The translations under genes were made by a program, and so were the position numbers. Below, in pieces: positions 10,031 to 20,397 of a stretch of DNA of 64,000 nucleotides (positions are counted from its first letter, which is position 1; every line of letters begins with the position of its first letter). The stretch is from Melampsora larici-populina 98AG31 (taxonomy: Eukaryota; Basidiomycota; Pucciniomycetes; Pucciniales; Melampsoraceae), in contig NW_006768767.1 of NCBI RefSeq assembly GCF_000204055.1, positions 1,218,168 through 1,282,167 of the forward strand, read 5' to 3'. A model generated the notes under the pieces. The model saw nothing but the letters and a program-made list of their open reading frames with translations, was not told the DNA's origin and ran no database searches.

Positions 10031-10276
10031 TAAGTTTAATAACTCTTGAATGACAACTCATCTGATTCGATACATTGCTGGACAGATGATTATCCTTCAG
10101 TCGCCTTGTTTCAAGTGAAAAGTTGAGTAAGAGGTAAAGTTTTAAAATGATTTATAGATTGAATTGAATAGGTCAAACCCACAAGTTGAGAATGAGAGTT
10201 GATAGGAGTTGATATTACGTGATCGATCTGTAATTGGTGGTGATTAGTGATGTTTTTGTTGAAAAGAGTGTATTTA

Positions 10277-10365
10277 CAGTCGTTTGCAAAAAGCTTGCCA
10301 CAATTTCACCGCCAAATAGCTCGAGTTTTGCGGGCAAATTTCGGCAAGCTTTTTGAAAACAACTG
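10277..10365. mobile_element. 89-bp pogo/Tc1-like MITE, copy 1
   Basis: The ends are CAGT...ACTG, flanked by TA on both sides, with inverted arms around AAAAAGCTTGCC and GGCAAGCTTTTT. The centre (CCGCCAAATAGCTCGAGTT) matches the second 89-bp copy at 33959-34047. It is nested inside the Mutator-like element. Confidence 0.75.
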
Positions 10366-10795
10366 TACACCACGGGAGGGTCTTTTGTCCGAAATTGGCC
10401 TGACGCCGTCTGAGAATGGCCAGGTCAAAATACGGCCTGAAGACCGACTCAAAGCCCATCTATAGGCGGGCTGATGGCGGCCATATTTCCGGCGTGTAAA
10501 TCTGAGAAAAAATCAGATTGATAGTGGACTGCAGGCCATCAGTAGGCGGTCTGCTGCCTGGCATCCTTCATGGACCAACGATCCGCCTGCAAAAGGCCAA
10601 CAGACCGCCACCAGACAGCACCAGACACCCACCATGAACATCGGCAATTGCACAGCCAGCATGTCGCACCTCCGCAGTACGCAGCAATCCCATGACAAAG
10701 AACAACTTTTAATCTTAAATGATAAGGAATCAAGAAAACACTTCAATCTCCTTTCGACTAGAATCATGATGTAGCCAAAGGTCAAACTGTTACCA

Positions 10796-11235
10796 ATGGT
10801 CAAATTCGTGGCTCATCAGGTAAGTAGCACTCTCGCACTCACTCTTCCTTCCGGACTTCCTCCTTATCTCGCAGCATTGTTCCCTATTAACAAATCACCC
10901 CCTCCAATTCATTGGCACTCGATCTTTCTCGACCTAGCTGGTGGAGGCGGTACCCCAAACAACTCATCACTATTCTTCGAAAATCCTAAAAGGTTTTTGA
11001 CTCAAGGAACATGTCATTTGGTTAGTTACAATTTGACCTTGTCATGTTGACGTTCATACATCTATTTCCTTTAGATTATACAAGCTTGTCACTCTCAGTT
11101 ATCAAGTCACCTCCTTATCATCGAGTTGAACACATTTCTAACTTCATTCCAAGCTTTACCAATGCTGACATCAACGTGACCTTGTTTTTATTTGTCGGCC
11201 TCAAAATGTACAACAGTGCGTTTCTAGAATGACTC
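10796..11235 (+). other. Possible captured exon pair of unknown origin
   Basis: An open stretch from ATG 10796 encodes about 74 residues up to GTCHL, followed by GTTAGT (about 11022) and an acceptor TTTAG near 11074, after which a frame stays open for about 37 codons. The splice signals are weak and no family is recognised. It sits in the cargo of the Mutator-like element, so it may be a second captured fragment or chance. Confidence 0.25.
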
Positions 11236-11689
11236 GATCAACCCAATCATACACACTCGGATTCTTTGTTTCATTGAATTCAAATCTTAAACTCAAGCTT
11301 CGATAATTTAACCACCATAAAGCTACTGCTTCTCATCTGGATCTCGATTGATTTTTCCCTTGCTACTGACCACTGTCTTTTTATGTTGTTTGAATGTGAT
11401 TAGTGCTGCTCCTGTTGGTGATGGCCATGGTTGTAAGGTGGGTTCGCATGATAGAAGCCTCTCGCTATAGTTGTAAGTCAACTTCCATTCAACTAACCTC
11501 AGAAAGGTCTCCAATAAGAATGATTAATCTCTGAGAGGGCTACTACTCATTGCCAACCATTTTTACCAGTTCATACCTTCGCTTCCCAGTACCCACCTAG
11601 CATAATTTACACTTCCTCTCTCATAAGACTTGTAAATAGACTGTGAAATCAAATATTTAATCTTTTGTATTATCAATGCGCCCACGAGC

Positions 11690-12000
11690 TGAGCTGAGCT
11701 GAGCCCCCCCGTGAGCCACAAAACACCCGGTCCAAACCTGAACCGGATCAGAAACGAGTTCCGAGTGCAGAAAACCCGCCAGAGGTGTCGGGCTTTAGAG
11801 CCAGCTGACCGTCGAAAGGCGGATTGCAGCTCGCCAGCCGGCCCAAACAAGGCGGCCTGCAGGCGAGCCCAGCAGGCGCCTGCCAGACTTCTTGCGTGAG
11901 GGCCATCTGTAGACGGCCTGCCCCTCTGCAAAGGCAGGCCGTCTGCCGTCGGCCTGGCGAGACCGTCTGTAGGCGGGCAAAACGCATCTGTGGTGTACAT
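11690..12000. repeat. GC-rich block with repeated GGCGG/GGCCTG motifs
   Basis: A GC-rich stretch, unlike its AT-rich surroundings, begins with GAGCTGAGCTGAGCTGAGC and holds many copies of short motifs such as CTGTAGGCGG and GGCAGGCCGTC. A related block lies at about 10450-10640. No reading frame is convincing. It may be a repeat array inside the Mutator-like element. Confidence 0.4.
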
Positions 12001-12280
12001 ATGGCCGTATTAGGAAAGTTCAGCCCTGGTCAGCCCCTTACGGTTCCTTACGCGCAACATAGCTACTGTAACGGGGTGCGGGGCTGATGCGTAACTCAAT
12101 AAAAAACACCCCGTTATCCAAAGGGGCTAACGTAACTCATCTGAAAAAGACCTGTTACAAGAATCTGCCAACGTAGCTTTTTTGAGACACATTGAGCTAT
12201 CAGATAGCGTGCCGCTTAGAGTTACGTTAGCGTTACGCTAGCGCTACAAGCAGCGCTGCTGTCTTGGTGTTGGTAGTCGC

Positions 12281-12776
12281 GACACCGGATCTGAACCTAG
12301 CAAAGGAGCGAAGCCTGATAAAATGGGAGTTCGCAGCAGCCAACCAGAGCTCCAACACCGCAAACAGCAGTTGGAAGAACAGCAACTACGACAACAGTAG
12401 AGGTGGGAAGAGAGCCAACAATAAGTTCAGCAAGAACAACAACCAGGGTGGAGGTCGAGGCTACCAAGACAGAAACACCACCTACGGCGGAAATCAAAGT
12501 TACGCAAAAGGAAACGGTGGTTTCGGGTTTGCACCTTACAACAACCAATATCACACCCTCCCCGCTTTTGCATACCCGCAATATGCAAATTACCAACCGT
12601 ACCAGTACGCGAGCGGAAGCAACCAAGGTTTCAGCCATTCAAACGCGAACACCGGTCCAAGCGAACCAAACAACCAGTTGGCAATAGTTCCGAAGCCAAC
12701 TTCAGGGACCAGCAGTGGCCAAAGAGGCACACTAGCAATAGTCCACCGGAACAACGCAAATAAGCAGCAGTGGTAA
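12281..12776 (+). pseudogene. gag, C-terminal part, of the outer element
   Basis: The frame continues from 8995 after the 9-bp duplication (VVATPDLNLAKERS) into a low-complexity tail rich in Asn, Gly, Gln and Tyr (SRGGKRANNKFSKNNNQGG), like the C-terminal exon of the nested gag. It ends at TAA 12774-12776. Confidence 0.75.
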
Positions 12777-13379
12777 ATTTTCAAACCTGCAATACTTCCT
12801 CTCTTTCCCCAAATTATATCACCTACACTCCTCTCACAAAAGAATGCGCACTCCTCAACCGACCCTAGAAATTTAGGTCCAATAGGAAAACCAGGTTTTC
12901 AAGAGGGGGCGGTGTGTGAAGGAAAGAATTGGCCTTTGGGATGGGATGATTGGTTTCCCATTCTCAGTTTTTCCTGTGTTGCCTAGTTTTTGTCCTCTTC
13001 ATACCGTTTTGAAAAGTTCCAATGTCAATATAAGTCATAGACACATCAGAGAACAATACAAGGTGCCAAGCCCATAAGAGCAAGGCCCTAATAAAACTGA
13101 CCACGTGCCCGGGGTAATATCCAAGACCGGAGGCACCAGGACAAAAAAGTCCCAAGACAAAGCCCCACAGAGAAAAGGGGGCGAGAGAGAGTTAAAAACA
13201 TAGAGAGAGACATTTTACTTACGATAGCACCCCCGTTTCCAAAACCAGTGTCCCTCAAACGCATTCAGGCGGCGAAGAGACGGAAGCAACCACAATAAAA
13301 GTTGGAGGTACTCCCCAGGAGGAATGCACCGGGACAAAAGTGGAAAGCACCCAGGAGGGTGAGCAAGTCCACTGATATA
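12777..13379 (+). other. Spacer between gag and RT of the outer element
   Basis: About 600 bases with no supported gene. A frame matching the reverse transcriptase opens only after a stop near 13373, so this stretch is probably untranslated leader or an intron of the RT gene. Confidence 0.4.
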
Positions 13380-15176
13380 GCAGAGTCTTTGCCATACTAA
13401 CAAACCGGAAAACCGACGCAGGGAAAAAGCGAGAGCCAGAGCTGAAGCCGAACAGGAACTGGCCGACGGAGATAACCTGCAAGATGAATTTGGTAGAATG
13501 GGAGAAGATGTTGAGGAGGCACAAGATTTTAGATAAACATCAAAAAATATTAGTAGGTTTCAAGGAGGGTTTTGATCAGGGCATACCTGAGCACTCGACT
13601 GAAGGCCTAGAGTACTATTCACCTCCGAACCACGAGAGATCAGTGGCCGGAAACAAGGTGATGGTCAAAAAAATACAAAAAGAGTTGGACTCCGGAAGGA
13701 TGAGAGGGCCATTCTTGGTGGAGGAGGCTCAACAGTACCTCGGGTTCTTCAGGACCAGCCCGATGGGAGTGGTGACAAACGGAGACAGTTCAAAGAGGGT
13801 AATAAACGACCTCTCCTTTCCTGAATTTGATGAAAGAACACCGTCAGTAAATTCATTTGTTGACAAGTTGAGATTCAAAACTACCTGGGACGACTTTGCA
13901 AAGGTAGCCACGTTTTTCGTAGAGACAGAGGGAGAGTTGGAATTGGGGATTTTTGATTGGGAAAAGGTGTATTGCCAAATCCCGACACACCCAAGCCAAT
14001 GGCGGTTGCTGGCAATACGCACCAACAAGGGATTCATAATCCTGGACACGAGGGGTATCCTTTGGGGGTGTGGCAGGCTGCGGAAGTTTTGGTGGGCTGG
14101 CAGACGCCTGGAAGGAGTTGATGAAGGCGGAGTTTGAGTTTGCGGAGGTGTTTCGTTGGCTAGACGACAATCTGTTTGTCAAGGTGAAGGAAAGAAGAAA
14201 GGCAACATCTATGCTCGACGTAGTAGAGGCCAGTGCAAGATTAGGAGTTAAAACCAACAACAGAAAATACTCGGAGTTCAAGACCGAACAAAAGTACATA
14301 GGTTTCATTTGGAACGGAAAAGAGAAATCAGTGAGGTTACCGGAGGAGAAGTTAAAAGAGAGGAGGATGCAAGTGGACGAAGCATTAAATCAAGTCGGAC
14401 CCTTCTCCTACCAGGAAGTAGAGAATTTATCCGGAAAACTGCACCACCTGACGTACATGTTGCCACAAATGAAATGTTTCATCCCAAATGTACACCACTG
14501 GATGGCAACATGGGTAAACAAGAAAGCCCTGCGACAGATGCCGAATAACGTTAAGGAGGACCTCTGGGACTGGAAGAGGATGTTGAAGTCGTTTACCAAC
14601 CACAAATTACTACCGAAGAAGGAGCTTCTAGAGCTAGGCTGGGGAGGCGACGCAGCAATAACTCACGGAATTGGCGTGATCGTAGGCAGCAAGTGGGCGC
14701 AGTGGAAATTGAAAGAAGGTTGGAACTCAACAGACGAACTCGGCGTGAAGCAAGACATCGCCTGGGCCAAGACTATAGCTGTGCGGCTAGGCCTCGAAAT
14801 GGCAGCAAGATCCCAAATAGTGAAGGGACGGAGATTGGTGTTTCTGACGGATAATACGACCACAGAGGCCGTAGTTCAAAACCTGAAATCAAGACATGTA
14901 TCAGTCAACAATGAATGGAGGATAATCCAACGGAGATTAGTCGAGCTTGACTGCGACCTCAAGGAGAAATAGGTGAACTCACTGGCAAACGACGCCGACG
15001 ATCTATCTAGAGGCATTAGAATCGGTCGAGAAGATCAAGATAGGCTGCAAGTTGAGATACCGCAAGACTTAAGAAGGTTCATCAAAGCGTCCACAATTCC
15101 AAACAAAGCACCAACAGTTACGATATGTCCAGACCCAGCAGCAGCAGAGAAAGGCCTAACTTCAAGAAAGCCGTGA
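13380..15176 (+). pseudogene. Reverse transcriptase-RNase H of the outer element, broken twice
   Basis: The first ATG of the clear frame is 13484, but similarity (NWPTEITCKMNLVEWEK) extends about 100 bases upstream. RT motifs are FDWEKVYCQIP and FRWLDDNL; RNase H motifs include GDAA, WAKT (the nested copy has WAET, so the acidic residue may be lost), TDNT and NDADDLSRG. One extra base near 14051-14054 shifts the frame in motif B; the correct continuation is the frame covering 14070-14972. An in-frame TAG at 14970-14972 interrupts RNase H just before VNSLANDADDL. The last 52 bases overlap the recombinase gene. Confidence 0.85.
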
Positions 15177-16282
15177 ATGAGATAGAGGACAAGGAGGAGA
15201 GGAACATTGCTAAGCACATGGTGGGAGGAGCTTGGGCCGAATCAACTTTGCAAGGCTATAGCAGCGCGGTCGCTAAATTCAAAGAGTACATACTAGATCA
15301 GAAGAAAGACTGGGAGAAGGCGGTTCCGGTGAAAGCGGTAGACGTATACGGTTTCATAGTTTGGGCTGGTCAGTCGGAGGCGGACAGGGATACGGCAGCG
15401 AGGAGGCTCATCAAGTCCAAAACAATCGTCAAATATTTAGCAGGCCTCCGAGCCTGGCAAATGGCGACAAAGCTTGTACCCCCCAACCTAGACCAACGCG
15501 TGATCAACGCTCTACTCCAAGCAACGGAAAGGGCGGAAGAGCAGATCTCACTAGAACCGGGCAAGACAGACGGGAAAGGACCGGATGGAAATGAGAAAAT
15601 ACTGATAATGCTACGTGAGTTGATTGGGCTGGTATGCGATCTAGCGGGTAGGACAGACGTACAAGAAGCCATAGCATTGGCAGCATTAGTCGCGTTCTGG
15701 GGCATGATGCGCCTAGGGGAGATTACGCGCCAGTTGAGATCAGAAGGGATGTTAACTTTTGGCGACTTAAACTTCAAAGGTTCAGGGGAAAAGAAAGTGG
15801 CAATACTGACCTTGTGGAGAGCCAAGACAGCGAACCCAGGAGAGGTTCAAATAATCCGGCTCCCTTCGCAACCCTCAATTCTGGACCCAGTCGCGGCGCT
15901 GGAGAGACTGAAAGCCCAATTCCCATCCCACAGACCCGACGATCCGCTATTCGGTTTTGGAGCAGGAAGATCAAGGGTGCCTCTTTCAAGACGTTTGTTG
16001 ATGGGAACCCTGGAAGAACGTTGGGGAGCGGGAGGTGTGAGAGTAGGAGGATGGTCCGGGCACTCCTTCCGTGTAGGAGGGGCATCACTGCGTTGGAATC
16101 TCGGCTGGGAAAAAGAGCGGATCATGAGGCAAGGTTGCTGGAAATCAAAAGCAGTGGAATGCTACCTGAAGGAGTACAGCGAGGCGGAGCTGAGAGAGGC
16201 GAAAACCCTTCTGTGGTCAATAGACAACCGGAACAAGAGAGAACCAAGGGCATTGGAAAACGGTATTGGAGGAAAAAGGTAA
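15125..16282 (+). CDS. Tyrosine recombinase of the outer element
   Basis: 385 residues, uninterrupted although the rest of the element is ruined. It has WGMMRLGEITR (catalytic arginine), HSFRVGGASLRWNLGW (H-x-x-R), GCWKSKAVECYLKEY (tryptophan and tyrosine positions), and an N-terminal domain starting MSRPSSSRERPNFKK that matches the nested copy from KHMVGGAWAESTLQGYSSAV onward. It would join circular element DNA to a target. The GCW, where the nested copy has GRW, is a difference near the active site. Whether it is transcribed is unknown; an intact frame could be chance survival. Confidence 0.88.
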   Translation: MSRPSSSRERPNFKKAVNEIEDKEERNIAKHMVGGAWAESTLQGYSSAVAKFKEYILDQKKDWEKAVPVKAVDVYGFIVWAGQSEADRDTAARRLIKSKTIVKYLAGLRAWQMATKLVPPNLDQRVINALLQATERAEEQISLEPGKTDGKGPDGNEKILIMLRELIGLVCDLAGRTDVQEAIALAALVAFWGMMRLGEITRQLRSEGMLTFGDLNFKGSGEKKVAILTLWRAKTANPGEVQIIRLPSQPSILDPVAALERLKAQFPSHRPDDPLFGFGAGRSRVPLSRRLLMGTLEERWGAGGVRVGGWSGHSFRVGGASLRWNLGWEKERIMRQGCWKSKAVECYLKEYSEAELREAKTLLWSIDNRNKREPRALENGIGGKR

Positions 16283-16840
16283 GCAGAAATCACCTCCCAG
16301 AGTTTTTAAAAGAGATGGAGGCGAGGAACTGAGAAATGATCGTTTATTCAGTACAACCAAATAAGTTTCAGTTAGAGTTTAGCCAAGGAAGAGGGTAGCG
16401 GAACTCAACGACAACACCTGTAGCCAAAATATACAGACCAACCGTGCATAAGAAGTTCCTATAGGAGTAGCATGTGTATGAATTGTAGATCTTCCGAGGA
16501 GGCTCAGCCCAGTATGAGGTAAAGCTTGTGAAATAAAATTCTACTCGAGAAAGACACCTGAGAGAAGTCTCGGATTGAGAGAAGCAAGAGAGTCCGTAGC
16601 TGCCACCGAGTTTGGGGCAACTCACCATACCGAGTCTCGGTAGAAACTACGGCAGATGGGAGGTGTTGAGTTGCTCCAAACCGGTAGCTCACAACGGCCA
16701 ATACGGAAAACAGTCATTTGGTTTGCGAGGGCAGGAAAGTTTTCCGACCCACGCAGAACCAGGGCGGCCTGCGGCCCGCCACCCCATAAAGCTCCACCAA
16801 CCTATGAGGTCATAGGAGGGGGAGTTTCAGGGTGGTATAT
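16283..16840 (+). other. 3' terminal region of the outer element
   Basis: Non-coding. The stretch GGCGGCCTGCGGCCCGCC at about 16763, preceded by a CACGCAGAACC-like tract, resembles the GC-rich core of the nested element's B repeats, suggesting a diverged B1 repeat. No following A2/B2 pair was found. Confidence 0.4.
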
Positions 16841-17293
16841 GTGAGTAATGCACATATAGCACAGAACTAATGTGCTTAGAACTAAGTAGAAACTTAGCCA
16901 CTCAGGATGGATGGTTATTTATCACAATGATTCAAGGTTAGAATTCTTCCATTGAAGCTTTTCAAAGGTCCCGCAAACCTTCCAAACCCTGATGTAAGCT
17001 GGAGGCATACATCAAGTTGTGGATTCTGAGTTCTTTGTGTTTATACAACAATACATTTATTCAATACAACATCTATTTTGTCTGAAGATGAAATATATAC
17101 TCAATAAACTGCTGTTCAAAATATTCTCTACTCAATCTTGCTGATGACCCCCATAGACCTGCGAAGGTCCTGCTTCACCCTTTTTGTACATGAAGATGAA
17201 ACATGAGGAGCCCTTGTAAAAGAAAATTGTACTGAAAGGACTCCAACTGAGAGTGACCAATTTTCAACTTTACTCTGTTTGGTTCTGATTGCT
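16841..17293. other. Non-coding stretch
   Basis: AT-rich sequence between the retrotransposon nest and the Myb/SANT-like gene. I see no gene, repeat or structured element in it. Confidence 0.4.
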
Positions 17294-17786
17294 ATGCTTC
17301 CAACACAAACACAAAATCCTTGCACAACAAAGGCCAAGTGGACCAATGATCACGAGGAATACAGGATCAACTTCTTGATTGCTGAGAAGCAGGAGGCACA
17401 AATGGCCAAGACAGGGCAGAAGACTTTGACATGGGAGACATGCACAAACAAGCTGAAAGGCAAAGAGTGATGCAAAAGTATTGAAAAGACCTTTGACCAT
17501 TGCCAGAGAAACTTTACCAAGGATCTATGTACCATGAGGTTTTTATGATACCTGATATAGAAGCTGATTTTGTCTCTCTTTGCAGCTCAAAGGGGTGTTC
17601 TATGTTGTGAAAGGGTTGAGCAAGTACAGTGGAATGGGGTGGTGCTATGCAGATCAAACCCCTGATGTCTCAAAAGCTGTGTGTGCTAGATTGGCAGAAG
17701 ATGACTCAAGTGTAGCCAAATGGGCTCCCAATGGCATCAAGTGCTTGAAGTCCCTCCCTGCGGCTGGATTTGGAACGCTCACTTAG
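17294..17786 (+). pseudogene. Myb/SANT-like domain protein, two exons, in-frame stop
   Basis: From ATG 17294 the frame gives KWTNDHEEYRINFLIAEKQ and TLTWETCTNKLKGKE, then TGA at 17467-17469; the same frame continues in the style of the family (TFDHCQRNFTKDLCTM). After an intron ending CTTTGCAG at 17585, exon 2 (17586-17786) reads LKGVFYVVKGLSKYSGMGW and ends with TAG. The layout (W-T-x-H-E, T-W, TFDHCQRNF, LK-x-Y, L-x-K-x-SG-x-GW) fits the Myb/SANT-like DNA-binding family common in fungal genomes, often linked to Harbinger/PIF transposons. The stop suggests a decayed gene. No transposase neighbour was found. Confidence 0.6.
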
Positions 17787-17957
17787 TGTAAAAAGACAAC
17801 ATGCTGATTGCATTTCTTTATGATATTCATAAAATCATTTTTTATTTTACAAGAGGGAGTACCAGAAGAAGAAAAACTGTGGGATATTGAAGATTTAATT
17901 GAAGAAAAGAGACAGAATAGATAATAAAACAGGGATAGAGAACTTCCAATGGTATGA

Positions 17958-18593
17958 TTAAGAGATTTGAATCTTGCGCGTTTCCTTGTCGACTTTGACT
18001 TTGGGAACTTTGACTTCTAAGACACCATCAGTAAAGCTCGCTTTGATTTGATCATGAGTGATAGCTTCAGGGACGGCAATTGTGCGACTGAAGGTTCCAA
18101 AGGATCGCTCAGAAACCTGATAATACATTCACCACGTGCTCGTCAGGTCAAATTGTTGGTGTTGGGGGACAAAACTAAGGATACTTACTCGGACATTGCC
18201 GGTGGAATGTTCAGAAGAAGACTTAGTTTGACTGCTAACAGTAAGTCGGCCGTTTTGAAGGTCAATGGAGATATCCTCTGTGTTGAAGCAAACTCATCAG
18301 ATCAAAGTCACTCGGGCACGTTTGCAGGAATTACGATCCTACACACCTTTTTTAGCACCAGGTAATTCAGCCGTCAAGATGAAATCGTCACTTGTTTCCA
18401 CAATATCAATCTTTGGGCGAAGTACTCGGCTGACGATGCTTGAACCTTGCTTTTCGGCTGAGCCCGAGTTGGGGCCGTTTCGATTGGAGCTTTTAGGGCC
18501 GTTGGGAGCTGGGCCGTAACGATCGGTGACCAGTTTATCAAACATGGATTCGAAGTCATCCCATTGAGTAGGTACAATTAGAGAGTAAGACAT
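17958..18593 (-). CDS. Small heat shock protein (Hsp20/alpha-crystallin family), three exons
   Basis: Exons 18593-18347, 18277-18189 and 18116-17958 join in phase to give 164 residues, the usual size of a fungal Hsp20. The protein holds unfolding proteins in a refoldable state. The N-terminal region is MSYSLIVPTQWDDFESMFDKL; the alpha-crystallin domain begins about residue 68 (PKIDIVETSDDFILTAELPG), continues through EDISIDLQNGRLTVSSQT and ends SFGTFSRTIAVPEAITHDQIKASF (given here only in part of each strand), with DGVLEVKVPK as the conserved G-x-L motif. Introns use GTGTGT...CACAG and GTAAGT...TATCAG. It is divergent from PHB2 across 434 bp holding a TATA box and a heat-shock-type element. 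Confidence 0.92.
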
Positions 18594-18706
18594 GGTGAGT
18601 TGTCAAAAAATGGGTTTGCGAGTGAGAGTATTTGATTGCCTTTGAAGCGCTGGTAGATTGCTAGCTATTCGATGATCTGATGATTACATCGCTCTGAAGG
18701 ATGCTC

Positions 18707-18714
18707 CTTTTATA
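18707..18714 (-). promoter_or_regulatory. TATA box of the Hsp20 gene
   Basis: TATAAAAG on the - strand, about 115 bases upstream of the Hsp20 start codon, a reasonable distance for a fungal core promoter with a short leader. Confidence 0.55.
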
Positions 18715-18810
18715 GACGAGAGGCGACATATGCCTCATGGAAACCTGGTGATGGCAGAGGTTGCAGAGTCCAACGCAATCGATTGATCTACCACTTGATG
18801 GCTCACACTA

Positions 18811-18823
18811 GAAAAATCTAGAA
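18811..18823. promoter_or_regulatory. Heat-shock-element-like site
   Basis: On the - strand TTCTAGATTTTTC shows the spaced pattern TTC-nn-GAT-nn-TTC, an imperfect three-unit heat shock element (ideal middle unit GAA). It lies about 220 bases upstream of the Hsp20 start and equally close to PHB2, so it could act on both genes. Confidence 0.4.
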
Positions 18824-19027
18824 AAGCCGCTGAGCAGCGCCACACCAAGTTTCACCGAAGACTTAGATAGCACCCCGACGAGTGTATCGTGGCCCTCGGT
18901 ACCCGGACCCATCAACTTCATCAGATTAGGCTGTACCCGGCGAAAGTGTCGGTACCGCAAGTGTCAAGCAGAAAGTGGATTTTTTGTATGCGATTCTTGA
19001 CGCTCTGATCCAAACCAGACTAATAAC

Positions 19028-20397
19028 ATGAATCAACAAGGTCGAGAATTCGCGAAAATCTTCGCACAGCAAGTCAAGAACTTAGGACACACCAGTGGAC
19101 GACCTGGTGGCTCTGGAGGTGGTAATTTTGGAGGTGGACCTTCGGGGATCGGGAAAGCATTGGGGGGAGCAGGTGGTTTGATGTTGTTGGGAGGTGCTGC
19201 CTTGACCCTGAATTCAGCTTTGTTCAACGGTATGTCCGTATTTTCATATGATAGAAATCTTCGTGAACGCTGAAGCCAATGCCGAAATAGTCGACGGTGG
19301 GCACCGGGCGATCAAATATACCAGACTTCATGGAGTGAGGCCCGATGTATATAACGAGGGAACACATTTTGTGGCAAGTGGCAAAGTTGACCCTTGATTC
19401 CAGACGCATTTGATTCTCAAGCTTTAGATGGTTCGCTTTGGTTCCCTAGATTCCATGGTTCGAGACTCCGATCGTGTATGATGTGCGTGCCAAACCTAGA
19501 ACGATTGCTTCCTTGACTGGTACCAAAGGTGTGTATCTTCAATTTGGATCTCGATCACTCACAAACACTAATATTTTCATTCTCCTTAGATCTACAGATG
19601 GTCAATATCACTTGCAGGGTCTTGTCACGGCCGAATATCGAATCACTGTCAACGATTTACCGTGAGCTGGGGACCGATTATGACGAGCGAGTCTTACCCA
19701 GTATTGTGTAAATGAGGAAATTACTACACGTCCTATGCGCTAGCAAATCACTGACCGTGCTTTGACTGGAACAATTTTGAGCGTAGAAACGAAGTTTTAA
19801 AATCGGTGGTCGCCCAATTCAATGCGTCCCAGCTTATCGGTCAACGAGAGATGGTATCTCGACTAGTGCGAGAAAACTTGACACGCCGGGCATCAAGATT
19901 CAATTTGGTTCTCGATGACGTCTCCATCACCCATGTCACATTCTCTCCTGCATTTAGTGAAGCGGTTGAAAGTAAACAAATTGCACAACAGACTGCACAA
20001 CGTGCTGCCTTCTTGGTAGATCAAGCGATTCAAGAGAAACAGGCTACAAAGATTCGCGCGCAGGGTGAAGCTCGAAGTGCAGAACTGATTGGTGAGGCTG
20101 TTAAGCAAAACCGAGGTAAGCTCCATCGCATATATCTAGCATTTATTTATTACTGACTAGTATGTATGAATCTCTCGGGTCTTGACAGGTTTCCTGCAGC
20201 TCAGACGTCTTGAGGCTGCTCGTGATATCGCCACGGTAGTTGCGGGAAGCGGCAACAAGGTTATCTTAGATTCGGACACCCTGATGCTAAACGGTAAGTC
20301 TCACTGTTATTACTGAAGCCTTCAGTGGTGGCATTGAATATTGAATCTTGCTCCCTGATTAGTGAACGACGAGTCCTTGAGTCGCCAGAAAAAATGA
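19028..20397 (+). CDS. PHB2: Prohibitin-2, seven exons
   Basis: Exons 19028-19229, 19291-19373, 19450-19528, 19590-19707, 19787-20115, 20189-20293 and 20363-20397 join in phase to give 316 residues (yeast 310). Prohibitin-2 pairs with prohibitin-1 in ring complexes of the mitochondrial inner membrane that stabilise proteins and the m-AAA protease. The N-terminal membrane anchor is the glycine-rich [20 protein letters not shown]; the SPFH/band-7 domain follows ([49 protein letters not shown]) and a coiled-coil with [19 protein letters not shown]. Intron 2 begins GCAAGT, a GC-AG intron. The C-terminus [10 protein letters not shown] fits the family's DESFTR tail. Regulation probably overlaps the Hsp20 promoter. 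Confidence 0.95.

Larger units (their letters stand above)
8997..12271. mobile_element. Mutator-like non-autonomous transposon with 9-bp target duplication
   Basis: The ends are inverted: AACGCTGAGACAGCAGCGC at the left, and the right end reversed reads AACACCAAGACAGCAGCGC (15 or more of 19 match). A perfect 9-bp direct repeat GGTAGTCGC flanks it at 8988-8996 and 12272-12280. Removing the insertion rejoins the gag frame (STVVATPDLN). Both subterminal zones (9010-9200 and 12040-12250) are crowded with GTTACG or CGTAAC motifs, likely transposase-binding sites. No transposase is visible. The cargo includes two open stretches at 9379-9645 and 9764-10030 that look like cellular exons, a MITE, and GC-rich blocks. 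The 9-bp duplication points to the Mutator superfamily; an 8-bp hAT reading is less symmetrical. Confidence 0.75.
1..16840 (+). mobile_element. Outer DIRS-order (Ngaro-like) retrotransposon, interrupted, 5' end outside window
   Basis: Reading + strand pieces in order gives gag (611-777, 1082-1437, 8478-8995, 12281-12776), RT/RNase H (about 13380-15176) and tyrosine recombinase (15125-16282). The gag pieces join in frame when the two insertions at 1438-8477 and 8997-12271 are removed. RNase H is followed directly by the recombinase, leaving no room for the methyltransferase found in DIRS1 and PAT elements, which favours the Ngaro group. The 3' end near 16720-16840 has a GC-rich block that resembles the B repeat of the nested element. 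No A-type repeat was found in the window, so the 5' terminus is missing or lies to the left. The element is dead: stop codons, a frameshift and two insertions. The 3' limit is an estimate. Confidence 0.75.

Noticed and set aside
8996..12271. hAT assignment (8-bp duplication) for the 3.3-kb element
   Set aside because: The 9-bp reading is perfect and keeps both ends symmetrical, and no hAT-type motifs were found; Mutator-like is preferred.
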